Shown in pieces: positions 8,473-17,034 of a stretch of DNA of 27,585 nt. Source of the DNA: an uncultured Chitinophagaceae bacterium (lineage in GTDB: Bacteria; Bacteroidota; Bacteroidia; Chitinophagales; Chitinophagaceae). The position numbers and the translations under genes are program-made. The DNA lies in contig CALCEA010000046.1 in assembly GCA_937900675.1 (NCBI GenBank), positions 1 through 27,585 of the forward strand, read 5' to 3'. The notes under the pieces were generated by a model. The model did no database searches and had not been told where the DNA came from. It saw only the letters and a list, made by a program, of their open reading frames with translations. Positions within the stretch are counted from its first letter, which is position 1, and each line of letters opens with the position of its first letter.

Positions 8473-9810
8473 AATATTACTTAGTAAACCAGTCATCATC
8501 CACATTAAGTAACTAATGTAGATATAGGTATCTAAATTAGAAGTAAACATGGGTAATAACAATCCTACCCTGATAAGTAGTACCATCAATGCAATTTTTT
8601 GTTCTTTCCCCATTAGGTACTTGTAATTTTTATAGGATAAATAGATCGTATAAAAATGTATCCATACATACAATAGTAATCCTGCTACACCAATTTGTAC
8701 ACCTACAATAATAAATTGGTTTTCTCCACCCACTGCATCACCTTCATTGGCTATAATACCTCCAGAAGCCCCAAGCCCAAGACCCAAAGGCTTGGCGATC
8801 ATAGATTCAATACCAGTAAGCCATTCAACTAAATGCCCAACACTAGATTGGTTATTAAAACTGATCGTGCTCATTACAAAATCTTGAATCTCTTTGCTAC
8901 TAAAACTAAACAGATAAATGGTGAATAAAATAATACTTGCATAAAACAAAGACAGTATTTCTTTTCTCTTGGTCACAAAACTATAGATCAAAATAATGAG
9001 AAAATAACTAATGATAGCTGCTCTAGATAAGGACAATAAAATAGAAGCAATAGTAGCAAAAAAAGCAAACCAACCTAATTTGGATAATAATACTTGGTTG
9101 TTTTTATGAGTGTATAAGCCACCAATTACTGCAAGTGCAACCAATGTTGCAGCAGCATGTTCTAAGGGTGTTGAAAAAAAAGACGCAAATCGTTTTGCTC
9201 CATTTTCAATTTCAAATGTCCAACTAAGTCCATAATTTCCACTAGGGGCTTGTTTATATACATTATAGTTTAAATCACTATAGCCTGTATAAACTTGTAA
9301 ATGTGTTTGTATAAAATATTCCCCAAAAGAAATTAAGGCTGCTCCGATAGTGAGTATTAAAATAAAGCTAAAATACTTTTCGATATGCGTTTTTTGTAGC
9401 GGAAATAATCTACCACAAAAATATACCAATGGGAAAAAACTAAGTCCTTTAAATGCTAATACCCTTTGCATAAATCCATTAGGTCCCAAAGGAATAAACA
9501 CATAGATACTACTAAACACAAAAAATAGTACAATCAATTTATCTAGCAAGGTCCACTTAAATGTTGTGTTGTTTTGTAAAATAAGTGTTACCAGACTTAA
9601 TACAATAATCAACTCTTTGGTAGATTGTATTAAGGGAATTATATTTTTGCCGCCTAATAAATAAAAAGTGGATAGACTAATAGCGTAAAATGGTAGCCCC
9701 CCAATTAAATAAACAAATAATCCATTGGGGTCTCCTCGCAATATTTTGTACAAGCTAATGGCAAAGCTTATTAGAAATAGCAGGGGAAAAATATATACCA
9801 AGTATTGCAT
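8431..9810 (-). CDS. Wzy / O-antigen-ligase-like polysaccharide polymerase
   Basis: Polytopic inner-membrane protein of about 459 residues with roughly 10-12 hydrophobic helices and a long periplasmic loop (about 170-215). It has the landmarks of the O-antigen ligase/polymerase family (Wzy_C, PF04932): RFASFFSTPLEHAA, ILLSLSRAAI, SVGHLVEWLTGIESM, PLGLGLGASGG and GGENQFIIVGVQIG. As the only such protein in the locus it is the probable Wzy that polymerises flipped repeat units; a ligase role is the alternative. The start is taken as ATG at 9810; an in-frame TTG at 9816 adds two residues. It is the only gene on the minus strand, converging on wzi copy 2 with a 42-nt overlap and diverging from the GT4 gene across 40 bp. 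Confidence 0.85.
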   Translation of the reverse strand: MQYLVYIFPLLFLISFAISLYKILRGDPNGLFVYLIGGLPFYAISLSTFYLLGGKNIIPLIQSTKELIIVLSLVTLILQNNTTFKWTLLDKLIVLFFVFSSIYVFIPLGPNGFMQRVLAFKGLSFFPLVYFCGRLFPLQKTHIEKYFSFILILTIGAALISFGEYFIQTHLQVYTGYSDLNYNVYKQAPSGNYGLSWTFEIENGAKRFASFFSTPLEHAAATLVALAVIGGLYTHKNNQVLLSKLGWFAFFATIASILLSLSRAAIISYFLIILIYSFVTKRKEILSLFYASIILFTIYLFSFSSKEIQDFVMSTISFNNQSSVGHLVEWLTGIESMIAKPLGLGLGASGGIIANEGDAVGGENQFIIVGVQIGVAGLLLYVWIHFYTIYLSYKNYKYLMGKEQKIALMVLLIRVGLLLPMFTSNLDTYIYISYLMWMMTGLLSNILSKPNAQLEHKAV

Positions 9811-9850
9811 AAACAAATATATCAGTTTATTTACTATCTTTTATCTTCGT
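9811..9850. promoter_or_regulatory. 40-bp divergent spacer, candidate back-to-back promoters
   Basis: The space between the minus-strand wzy-like ATG and the plus-strand GT4 ATG. On the minus strand TATATTTG (9821 down to 9814) is an exact TAnnTTTG -7 box ending 3 nt before the ATG. On the plus strand TATCTTCG (9842-9849) is a weaker match 1 nt before the ATG. No convincing -33 elements were found. Because the wzy-like gene interrupts the plus-strand series, the downstream block needs its own promoter here or read-through from upstream. Confidence 0.35.
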
Positions 9851-10957
9851 ATGATGTTAGACAACGCAAATAAGCCCATAGTACTTGGAGTAGATATCCG
9901 CGATTTGCGTATTGCTCAAACCGGAGCCCGTACTTATTTGACGGAGTTGCTACAACAATGGCAATCCATGCCTTCTTTGAACCTAGTTGTATTAGATACC
10001 CAATACAAGGTTTATACTGGCAAAAACAAATGGTGGAAATTGATGGAACACCTTCGTTTTATTTGGTGGAAACAAATACAACTGCCTATTTTGGCTAAAA
10101 GAAAAGGAGTGACCCATTTATTTTGTAGTGATTTTTTTGTTCCTTATTGGAAAAGGGGTTTAAAAACCATTGCAGTCTTGCATGATGCTTTTTTTTGGGA
10201 AAGTCCAGAACATTATCATCCTTTATGGTTAAGCTTATTTCATTATTTGGGAGTACCTGCAGCCAAAAAAGCGGATTTACTTATTGTACCTACAGAAGCA
10301 GCTAAAAAAGCTATTTTAAACAAAGAAGATTTTGATGATTCCAAAATGAAAGTAGTATGGGAAGCAAATAAGACTTTTGTAAATACCAAGATATTACCAA
10401 ATAAAATTACATCTCCTTATTTTTTGCATGTGGGTGTATTGGAGAAAAGAAAAAACTTGGTTAGACTAGTAAAAGCTTTCGCTAAAGTTCATGCCCAATA
10501 TCCTGCATACAAATTAGTTTTAGTAGGTAATACCCCAGTAAAATGCTCATTAAACGACGCTCCAGCTATTGACCAAGCTATTCAGTCTCTGGAATTGCAA
10601 GATTCAGTGATTCAATTAGGGTATCTGGAGGCAGATGAATTAGCCTCTATATACCATCATGCATTTGCTTACTGTTTAAGTTCTTTAAATGAAGGTTTTG
10701 GATTACCCATTTTGGAAGCTTTTTACTTTAAGTTGCCACTCATTAGCGCCAAAACAAGTGCTTTACCCGAAGTTGCGGGGGATGCAGCATTATTTGTGGA
10801 TCCATTAAATGAAAATGAAATGGCAAAAGCTATGATCCAATTAATTGATCAACCTTCGCTAAAGCAAGAATTAATCAATAAGGGCCAGCAACGCCTATCA
10901 CTTTTTAGTTGGCAAAAATCTGCTCAAGAAATATATGATTTGATCAAGGATTGTTGA
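9851..10957 (+). CDS. Family 4 glycosyltransferase (GT-B)
   Basis: A 368-residue retaining GT-B enzyme. The frame is open back to 9725, but those residues lie antisense to the wzy-like gene and look non-protein-like; the paired ATGs at 9851/9854 begin just ahead of the conserved LGVDIRDLRIAQTGARTYL start, so I place the start there. Conserved features: FLHVGVLEKRKNL (linker into the donor domain) and the E-x7-E motif E281/E289 in NEGFGLPILEAF, followed by SALPEVAGDAALFVDP. These are typical of GT4 mannosyl/glucosyl-type transferases. It should add a sugar to the lipid-linked repeat on the cytoplasmic face. It is the first gene of the second plus-strand block. Confidence 0.88.
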   Translation: MMLDNANKPIVLGVDIRDLRIAQTGARTYLTELLQQWQSMPSLNLVVLDTQYKVYTGKNKWWKLMEHLRFIWWKQIQLPILAKRKGVTHLFCSDFFVPYWKRGLKTIAVLHDAFFWESPEHYHPLWLSLFHYLGVPAAKKADLLIVPTEAAKKAILNKEDFDDSKMKVVWEANKTFVNTKILPNKITSPYFLHVGVLEKRKNLVRLVKAFAKVHAQYPAYKLVLVGNTPVKCSLNDAPAIDQAIQSLELQDSVIQLGYLEADELASIYHHAFAYCLSSLNEGFGLPILEAFYFKLPLISAKTSALPEVAGDAALFVDPLNENEMAKAMIQLIDQPSLKQELINKGQQRLSLFSWQKSAQEIYDLIKDC

Positions 10958-10987
10958 TTCATACTGTTTTTAGTTTAATTTTATGGT

Positions 10988-11659
10988 ATGTCTCAAGATG
11001 TATCCGAAAGATTTGGGGAGGGTTGGTCTTTTACTAATAAAGCATTGACCTATTATTATACCGCTTTTTTCTTTTTAAGAGGATTATGGTATCGTATTTG
11101 GATGGGTTCTGTCAAAGGTTGGTTATTGGTTGGCAATAATGTTCGTATCAGATACCCAAAATATTTACATGTTGGAAAACAAGTCATTATTGAAGATGGA
11201 GTAGAATTAAACTGTCTTGCTACAAATGGCATTCAATTAGGTGATAGAGTAAGCATTGGTAAATACGCTATAATCCGCCCGGCTAATATTTATGGTGGTC
11301 CAATTGGAGAAGGATTGGTATTAGGCAATCATTCCAATATTGGTCCTTATAATTATATTGGATGTTCTGGAAAAATTACCATCGGTAATCATGTTATGTT
11401 AGCTCCTCGTGTTAGTATTTATGCTGAAAATCATTTGTTTGACCATACCAATATCACTATTAAAGAACAGGGGGTGAAAAGAATGGATGTGACGATTGAA
11501 GATGATTGTTGGATTGCTTCTAATGTAGTGATTCTTGCAGGAGTAACTATTGGTAAAGGTTCTGTAGTGGCGGCAGGTTCTGTGGTGAATGAAAATATTC
11601 CTCCTTATTCTGTTGCAGCAGGTGTGCCAGCCAGAGTCATTAAATCCAGACTTGGATAA
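10988..11659 (+). CDS. Left-handed beta-helix O-acyltransferase (WcaF/CysE-like)
   Basis: A 223-residue protein with a short helical N-terminus (YYTAFFFLRGLWYRIW) and then hexapeptide repeats from about residue 50 on (for example IGDR/ISIGKYAII-like, ITIGNHVMLAP, VTIEDDCWIASNVVI, VTIGKGSVVAAGSVV). A central loop NHLFDH carries the probable catalytic His. The family transfers acetyl, less often other acyl groups, to sugar hydroxyls; in polysaccharide loci such enzymes usually O-acetylate the repeat unit. It ends in the common AAGVPARVIK motif. The stop overlaps the next start as TAATG, indicating coupling to the following GT4 gene. Confidence 0.88.
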   Translation: MSQDVSERFGEGWSFTNKALTYYYTAFFFLRGLWYRIWMGSVKGWLLVGNNVRIRYPKYLHVGKQVIIEDGVELNCLATNGIQLGDRVSIGKYAIIRPANIYGGPIGEGLVLGNHSNIGPYNYIGCSGKITIGNHVMLAPRVSIYAENHLFDHTNITIKEQGVKRMDVTIEDDCWIASNVVILAGVTIGKGSVVAAGSVVNENIPPYSVAAGVPARVIKSRLG

Positions 11660-12795
11660 TGCGTATTTTGTTTTTACATAGTTCTTCTGATGTCTATGGA
11701 GCCAGTAAAATTTTTTTACAAACTGTATCTATTACAAAAACTAGTGGGCATCATGTAGTGGTGGTACTTTCTAAAAAGGGGGACCTAGAAAAAGCTTTTT
11801 TAGATATGGGTATTCCTGTTGAAATTATCAACTTAGGAATTTTAAGAAGACAGTATTTTAATGTTAAAGGAATAATCAATAGATATCAGCAGTGGAATAA
11901 AGCTATACCTGCTTTGGGGTCAATCATTCAATCACATCAAGTAAATCTGGTTTATTCAAATACTGCTGCTGTGTTAATAGGAGCATATATTGCAAGAAAG
12001 CATTCCATCAAACATATTTGGCATATTCATGAAATCATTGAAAAACCCATTTTCTTACATCGTTTTTTATCTTGGTGTTTTAAGCATTATGCAGATCAGT
12101 TAATTGTGGTATCTAAAGCAGTTGAAGAACATTGGCAAAAAGGGATAGAAGCTAATAAGATCAAGCAAATTTATAATGGCATTGAACCGGTTCAATCTTC
12201 CTCGTTGCCTAGTTTTAGAACAAGCTTGAATATTCCTACCAATGCCTTAGTGATTGGTATGGCTGCAAGAATTCATTATTGGAAGGGCCAGTCTTATTTT
12301 GTGGAGATTGCCAATGCGCTGTTAGCAATGGAAGATCCAACAACACCGCTTTACTTTTTAATTGCTGGAGATCCATTTACAGGATATGAATATTTATTGG
12401 ATCAATTGATAAATCAAATTCAACAACTTAAAAGAAAAGATCAAATCATTTATCTTGGTTTAGTAAAAGAAATGGATGTTTTTTACAGATCTATAGATCT
12501 TTTAATACTTCCTTCTCAATTACCAGATCCTCTTCCTACTGTAATTCTGGAAGCCATGCAATACCAAATTCCAGTAGTAGCTACCAAACAAGGCGGGGCT
12601 ATGGAGATGGTGAAAGACAATGAAACTGGTATTTTCATTCCTTTAGATAATGCACTAGAGGCTGCTCAAAAAATTTATGCTATCTTGCCAGAGAAGATTC
12701 GTTTATCAATGGGTTCACAGGGCAAAAAAAGAGTTGATAAACATTTTAGTCAAGCTAGTTTTGAAAAAAACATAATAGCGCTTTTAGATAACTAA
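11659..12795 (+). CDS. Family 4 glycosyltransferase (GT-B)
   Basis: A 378-residue GT-B enzyme. The N-terminal domain starts MRILFLHSSSDVYGASK, a usual acceptor-domain opening with a GxSK-like loop. HIWHIHEI near residue 120 and IGMAARIHYWKGQ in the donor domain are characteristic, and the E-x7-E motif appears as D290...E298 (PDPLPTVILEAM), a common variant with Asp in the first position. It then continues VVATKQGGAMEMV. The start overlaps the previous stop by one base, and it is followed after 2 nt by the next transferase. The donor sugar is not identifiable. Confidence 0.88.
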   Translation: MRILFLHSSSDVYGASKIFLQTVSITKTSGHHVVVVLSKKGDLEKAFLDMGIPVEIINLGILRRQYFNVKGIINRYQQWNKAIPALGSIIQSHQVNLVYSNTAAVLIGAYIARKHSIKHIWHIHEIIEKPIFLHRFLSWCFKHYADQLIVVSKAVEEHWQKGIEANKIKQIYNGIEPVQSSSLPSFRTSLNIPTNALVIGMAARIHYWKGQSYFVEIANALLAMEDPTTPLYFLIAGDPFTGYEYLLDQLINQIQQLKRKDQIIYLGLVKEMDVFYRSIDLLILPSQLPDPLPTVILEAMQYQIPVVATKQGGAMEMVKDNETGIFIPLDNALEAAQKIYAILPEKIRLSMGSQGKKRVDKHFSQASFEKNIIALLDN

Positions 12796-12797
12796 GT

Positions 12798-13934
12798 ATG
12801 CAATCTAATATTACTGAAGAGAAAAAACTACGAATAGCAATTATTGGTTCTAGGGGTTATCCATATGTGTATAGTGGTTATGAAACTTTAGTAAAAGCCT
12901 TGGTAGATCGCTTACCAGCAAAGGGGGTTGATGTGACTGTTTATTGTCACGCTCATTTATTTGCTGAAAAACCCTCTATGGTAAATGGCATCCACTTAGT
13001 ATATATTCCTACTTTACCATTTAAATCTCTAGCGCAGCCCATCCATTCTTTTTTGGCTTTTTGGCATATGGTATTTACTCCAGTAGATGCCGTTTTAGTC
13101 TTAAATGTGAGTAATGGACCTTTTGGGATAATAGCGCGTGTATTTGGAAAACCTACCATGATGAATGTGGATGGACTTGAATGGAAAAGGCCTAAATGGA
13201 AAGGTTTTGGAGCTGTATATTTTAAATGGGCAGCTAAAATGGCTGTTCGATTTATGGATTTATTGGTAACAGATGCAGATGCCATGCAAGCGCTCTATCA
13301 AAAAGAGTTTGGGGCAAGTTCTGTAGTTATTACATATGGAGCGGAAACCAGTTCAGGAGCTTCTTTAGATTTCTTGAAAGAATGGAATCTAGTAGAAAGA
13401 GAATATTATTTGATAGTGGGAAGAATGATTCCTGATAATAATGCAGATATTATCATAGAAGGTTTCATGGCTTCCAATAGTAAAAAGAAACTAGTCATTG
13501 TAGGGGATGTTCCTTATAAAGATGCTTATGCTAATAAAATAAGAAGCTACCAAGACCCTAGATTGGTTTTTACGGGCTATGTTCGTCAACCCGAAACCCT
13601 GGCTTCTTTGTATAAGTATTGTTATGCTTATATACATGGACACGAGTTTGGAGGTACCAATCCAACCTTACTGAAAGCCATGGCTAATCAATGTGCTATT
13701 GCAGCCTTAGATACCGTATTTAGCAGAGAAGTCTTACAAAATGATCAATTTGGATTCTATTTTTCTAAATCTTCTGCCGATTGCTGCAGATGGTTTAATT
13801 GGGCCGAAACAGATTTTTCGGCAATTGACCAAAAGAGAGCCATCATTCATCAAGGAATAACTGAAAAATATACTTGGGAAACGGTTTCTGATTTATACCT
13901 TTATCATCTGAAAAAATTGGTGAATAAAAAATAA
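12798..13934 (+). CDS. DUF1972-type glycosyltransferase (GT4, rhamnosyltransferase-like)
   Basis: A 378-residue GT-B enzyme with the DUF1972 N-terminal domain (PF09314, described in rhamnosyltransferases): IAIIGSRGYPYVYSGYETLV at about 14-33, VYCHAH, and a DGLEWKRPKW block. The C-terminal donor domain carries YYLIVGRMIPDNN and YVRQPETLASLY. The region where the second Glu of the GT4 motif is normally found reads GGTNPTLLKAM, with Lys at 293 where Glu is more typical of GT4 enzymes; this may be a family-level variant. It likely adds a deoxyhexose such as rhamnose (family-based inference). Spacing is 2 nt from the previous gene and 8 nt to the primer transferase. Confidence 0.88.
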   Translation: MQSNITEEKKLRIAIIGSRGYPYVYSGYETLVKALVDRLPAKGVDVTVYCHAHLFAEKPSMVNGIHLVYIPTLPFKSLAQPIHSFLAFWHMVFTPVDAVLVLNVSNGPFGIIARVFGKPTMMNVDGLEWKRPKWKGFGAVYFKWAAKMAVRFMDLLVTDADAMQALYQKEFGASSVVITYGAETSSGASLDFLKEWNLVEREYYLIVGRMIPDNNADIIIEGFMASNSKKKLVIVGDVPYKDAYANKIRSYQDPRLVFTGYVRQPETLASLYKYCYAYIHGHEFGGTNPTLLKAMANQCAIAALDTVFSREVLQNDQFGFYFSKSSADCCRWFNWAETDFSAIDQKRAIIHQGITEKYTWETVSDLYLYHLKKLVNKK

Positions 13935-13939
13935 GAGGG
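13935..13939 (+). promoter_or_regulatory. Shine-Dalgarno-like GAGGG before the primer transferase
   Basis: GAGGG lies 3 nt upstream of the ATG at 13943. Most genes in the window have no such purine motif, as expected for Bacteroidota, so this is either chance or a stronger initiation site for the first-step enzyme. Confidence 0.3.
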
Positions 13940-13942
13940 TGC

Positions 13943-15343
13943 ATGCATTTAAAAGAGCGTAACTATAAAAAAAATCTGATTGCTATTGATGCGGTAAGTT
14001 TAGTTTTTTCGCTTTTTGTAGCTATCTATATCAAGCATCATCATTTTATTTTTCCTAAAAGTTTTTTTGATTTTCTTTATTTGGGTTTATTACTAGGTGT
14101 TTGGTTTTTAGCTGCACACGAATGCAGGTTATATAGGAATAGAATTTATAAAAAATTTCCCGAAGAAATTTTATTTAATTTTTATGCAAACGCAGTTTTT
14201 GTAATTCTATTGAGTGCCTTTTTATTTCTATCCAAATCTGACTACTCCAATTTATTTAGGTTTAGTATATTAGTAAGCATTCATTTTTTTTTCTCAATCG
14301 CTTCTAAATATTATTTAAGAAAAAAGCAACACCTTGCTTTTGAAGGAGGGGCTTTAAGTGATGCTGTAATTATTGTAGGTTATAACAAGACTTCTGTAGA
14401 TTTTGTTAAAACTCTAAATCAACATGTGTATTATGGCTATAAGTGTATAGGCTTTGTTGATGAAAATATAATTAATGCTGAAGGAGTAAATTATTTAGGC
14501 AGTATTCAAAACTTAGAGCGTATTTTAAAATCTCAACATGTTGATGAAGTTATTATGTCTTTAGAAAGTGATAAAGCGGCTAATATTAGGTATTGCTCTG
14601 AAATTTGTGATCAATTGAATATTAGAGTTAGATTGATGCCTGCATTACAAGACTTGACTACCAAGTCCGAAGAAATGGACCATCTTGGTTTATTATCGGT
14701 GATTAATTTAAATGAACTTCCTTTAGATAAATGGGAAAATAAATTATTCAAATTAGTTTTTGATAAAGTATTTTCTCTGTTATTTTTTTTAATCATTGGT
14801 TGGTGGCTTTTCCCCATCATTGCCATCTTGATTAAATTAGATTCCAAAGGTCCTGTATATTATAAACAAGAAAGATGGGGGGTGAATAATCAACCCATTA
14901 TTTGTTTTAAATTTAGAACCATGCGTTCTGAAAACGGTTATCAGGGAAATGAGGAAGAAGATTTTGAACAAACCTCCAGAAACGATCCACGTGTCACTAA
15001 ATTGGGAAAGATACTTAGACAATACAGTATTGATGAGCTACCTCAGTTCTGGAATGTATTAAAAGGAGAAATGTCTGTAGTGGGTCCAAGACCTCATCCT
15101 ACTCCCATGAATTTAGAATCTATGAAAAGCGTAGATAATTATTTGAAAAGACATATGGTGAATCCCGGAATTACAGGCTGGGCACAAATTAATGGATGTA
15201 GGGGAGAAGTGAGAACACATGAAGAAATGGAGCAAAGAGTTAATTTTGATCTTTATTATATTCATCGTTGGTCTTTTAGTTTAGATCTTCAAATAATTTT
15301 ACAAACCATTATTAAAATGCTTCGTGATACTGACGCATATTAA
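13943..15343 (+). CDS. Undecaprenyl-phosphate sugar phosphotransferase (WcaJ-like primer)
   Basis: A 466-residue polyprenyl glycosylphosphotransferase. Four N-terminal hydrophobic helices (about 12-120) are followed by a Rossmann-like cytoplasmic segment (AVIIVGYNKTSVDFV) and then, after a membrane helix near 278-298, the bacterial sugar transferase domain: PVYYKQERWG, ICFKFRTMR, QYSIDELPQFWN with catalytic D364/E365, VVGPRP, and NPGITGWAQING. It transfers a sugar-1-phosphate (usually glucose or galactose) from a UDP-sugar to undecaprenyl phosphate, starting each repeat unit. The length fits the WcaJ/WbaP two-part class. A T9 tract (14284-14292) encodes three Phe in the fourth helix. It is followed 11 nt later by the third Wzi-like gene. 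Confidence 0.93.
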   Translation: MHLKERNYKKNLIAIDAVSLVFSLFVAIYIKHHHFIFPKSFFDFLYLGLLLGVWFLAAHECRLYRNRIYKKFPEEILFNFYANAVFVILLSAFLFLSKSDYSNLFRFSILVSIHFFFSIASKYYLRKKQHLAFEGGALSDAVIIVGYNKTSVDFVKTLNQHVYYGYKCIGFVDENIINAEGVNYLGSIQNLERILKSQHVDEVIMSLESDKAANIRYCSEICDQLNIRVRLMPALQDLTTKSEEMDHLGLLSVINLNELPLDKWENKLFKLVFDKVFSLLFFLIIGWWLFPIIAILIKLDSKGPVYYKQERWGVNNQPIICFKFRTMRSENGYQGNEEEDFEQTSRNDPRVTKLGKILRQYSIDELPQFWNVLKGEMSVVGPRPHPTPMNLESMKSVDNYLKRHMVNPGITGWAQINGCRGEVRTHEEMEQRVNFDLYYIHRWSFSLDLQIILQTIIKMLRDTDAY

Positions 15344-15354
15344 AAACCACTAAA

Positions 15355-17007
15355 ATGCATCAAAAAAAGTTTTTCTCAATCATTGCAAGCATATGTTTTA
15401 TTTTCTTGTTTAACAGTAACATAGTTTATAGCCAAGTAGTTTCTCATCAGGTTTCTGTTATAGACTACTTAGGCAGGATGGCTCAAAAAGGCAATATTGA
15501 ATTCAATGATTTTATTAAACCGATTGATCGTAAAATGATTTATCAAAAACTCATTGAATTAAAAGAAAAAAAAGAGCTTTCTGATATTGAAAAAAAAGAG
15601 TTGGACTTTTTTTTAAAAGGGTTTCTTCTAGAAAATCCACAATGGAAACAAGAAACACCTCAATGGGCTTCTGCGAAGCAATTTATTTCAACACCACTTG
15701 TACAACAAAATGTATTAGCCTACAAGGATAAAGATTTTGGTTTAATGGTAAATCCCGTGGGGAATTTTACAATAGAGACACACAATGGCAAGTTAAATAC
15801 AATTCAAGGAAAGGGTTTACAGTTAATTGGGTATGCAGGAAAATTGATTGGTTTTCAATTGAGTTTTCTAGATTTAACGGAGCAAGGAAGATTTGACTCT
15901 TCTCGTCTAGACAATGAGTTGCCAGGATTCGTAAGAAAGACATCAACTAATCCTTCTTTGTTGAACTACTCTCAAATGAATGCAACCATTAGTTTGAAAT
16001 TAAACAAAGCAATTTTTAGTGTAGGTCAAGACCAACATATTATGGGCTATGGAGCAAGTGGTAATATTGTATTGTCTGATAAATCACCTGCTTATCCTTT
16101 TTATGCTTTACAATATCAACCTAGTAAATGGTTGAGATTTCATTATATGCATGCTTGGTTGCAATCAGGTGTTTTAGATACAAGAGGAACTTATAATCTA
16201 GAGAATAAAGTGTATGGGGGCATTAGACAAAAATATCTTCCCAAATATTTTGCAACGCATTCTTTGGAAATTACTCCAACCAAAGGTTTGAATATTAATA
16301 TTGGAGAATCAATGGTATATAGTGATCAATTAGAATTGGCCTATATGTTACCAATTACTTTCTTCAAGGCTTTTGATAATCAAAAATATGCTGACAATAT
16401 TTTAACGGGATCTAATGGTCAATTTTTCTTTGGCTTCAGTAGCCGTAATCAATTACCAAATACACATATTTATGGTCAGTGGATGATTGACGAAATTAGA
16501 TTAGGTACCATTTTCAATGCTGGTAGCTCTCGCAATCAATTGGGTTATCAACTGGGCGTCTCTGTGACAGATTTATTCAAGCACTACCTTACTCTTCGTG
16601 CTGAATATACCAGACTCAATCCATTTATGTATCGTAATTTTATTGCTGCTCAGAACTATTCCAATGCCAATTTTACTCTAGGAGACTGGATGGGTTCCAA
16701 CTCCGATAGGTTATATCTCAGCGCCTCATTGCACCCAATGGCCAATTTAAACCTGAAAGCATTTGCCTATACCATGCGTAAAAATGGGGAACCAAGTATT
16801 GAAATTCAATATTTTGCTCAACCCCAACCCAAATTTGGCTTTGATCCATTGTATAAAAGAACCAGGATGGGTATAGAGGCCCAATGGGAAGTATGGAATA
16901 ATTTGTTTTTGAACTTTGGCTACGCTAAGTCTTATCAAAAAGCCAATAATGGGGGTACCAAATGGCTAACAGATGCTAGTTTCGGCATTTGCTGGAATAA
17001 ATTTTAG
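15355..17007 (+). CDS. Wzi-family capsule assembly protein with N-terminal helical domain (copy 3)
   Basis: A protein of 550 residues. The signal peptide ends near residue 26 (NSNIVYSQ). A helical segment of about 75 residues follows (VIDYLGRMAQKGNIEF ... ELSDIEKKELDFFLKGF) that the two other Wzi-like proteins in the locus lack. The rest is Trp/Tyr-rich beta-barrel-like sequence with the family signature in a diverged form: SVGQDQHIMGYGASGNIVLS, then YPFYALQYQP, LEITPTKGLNINIGES and a C-terminal Phe (CWNKF). Bacteroidota Wzi homologues of this size with an N-terminal extension are common in capsule loci. It sits between the primer transferase and the exporter, pointing to an export-associated role. 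Recognition is weaker than for copies 1 and 2. Confidence 0.78.
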   Translation: MHQKKFFSIIASICFIFLFNSNIVYSQVVSHQVSVIDYLGRMAQKGNIEFNDFIKPIDRKMIYQKLIELKEKKELSDIEKKELDFFLKGFLLENPQWKQETPQWASAKQFISTPLVQQNVLAYKDKDFGLMVNPVGNFTIETHNGKLNTIQGKGLQLIGYAGKLIGFQLSFLDLTEQGRFDSSRLDNELPGFVRKTSTNPSLLNYSQMNATISLKLNKAIFSVGQDQHIMGYGASGNIVLSDKSPAYPFYALQYQPSKWLRFHYMHAWLQSGVLDTRGTYNLENKVYGGIRQKYLPKYFATHSLEITPTKGLNINIGESMVYSDQLELAYMLPITFFKAFDNQKYADNILTGSNGQFFFGFSSRNQLPNTHIYGQWMIDEIRLGTIFNAGSSRNQLGYQLGVSVTDLFKHYLTLRAEYTRLNPFMYRNFIAAQNYSNANFTLGDWMGSNSDRLYLSASLHPMANLNLKAFAYTMRKNGEPSIEIQYFAQPQPKFGFDPLYKRTRMGIEAQWEVWNNLFLNFGYAKSYQKANNGGTKWLTDASFGICWNKF

Positions 17008-17034
17008 TACTTTTACATATATAAGTAGATCATA

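Noticed and set aside
9725..9850. A 42-residue upstream extension of the GT4 gene at 9851
   Set aside because: It lies antisense to the start of the wzy-like gene, reads as unusual basic sequence, and the conserved GT4 opening begins right after the ATG pair at 9851/9854.
12953..13285. 110-codon open frame on the minus strand
   Set aside because: It lies wholly inside the DUF1972 glycosyltransferase gene; its sequence is low-complexity shadow coding without a recognisable domain.
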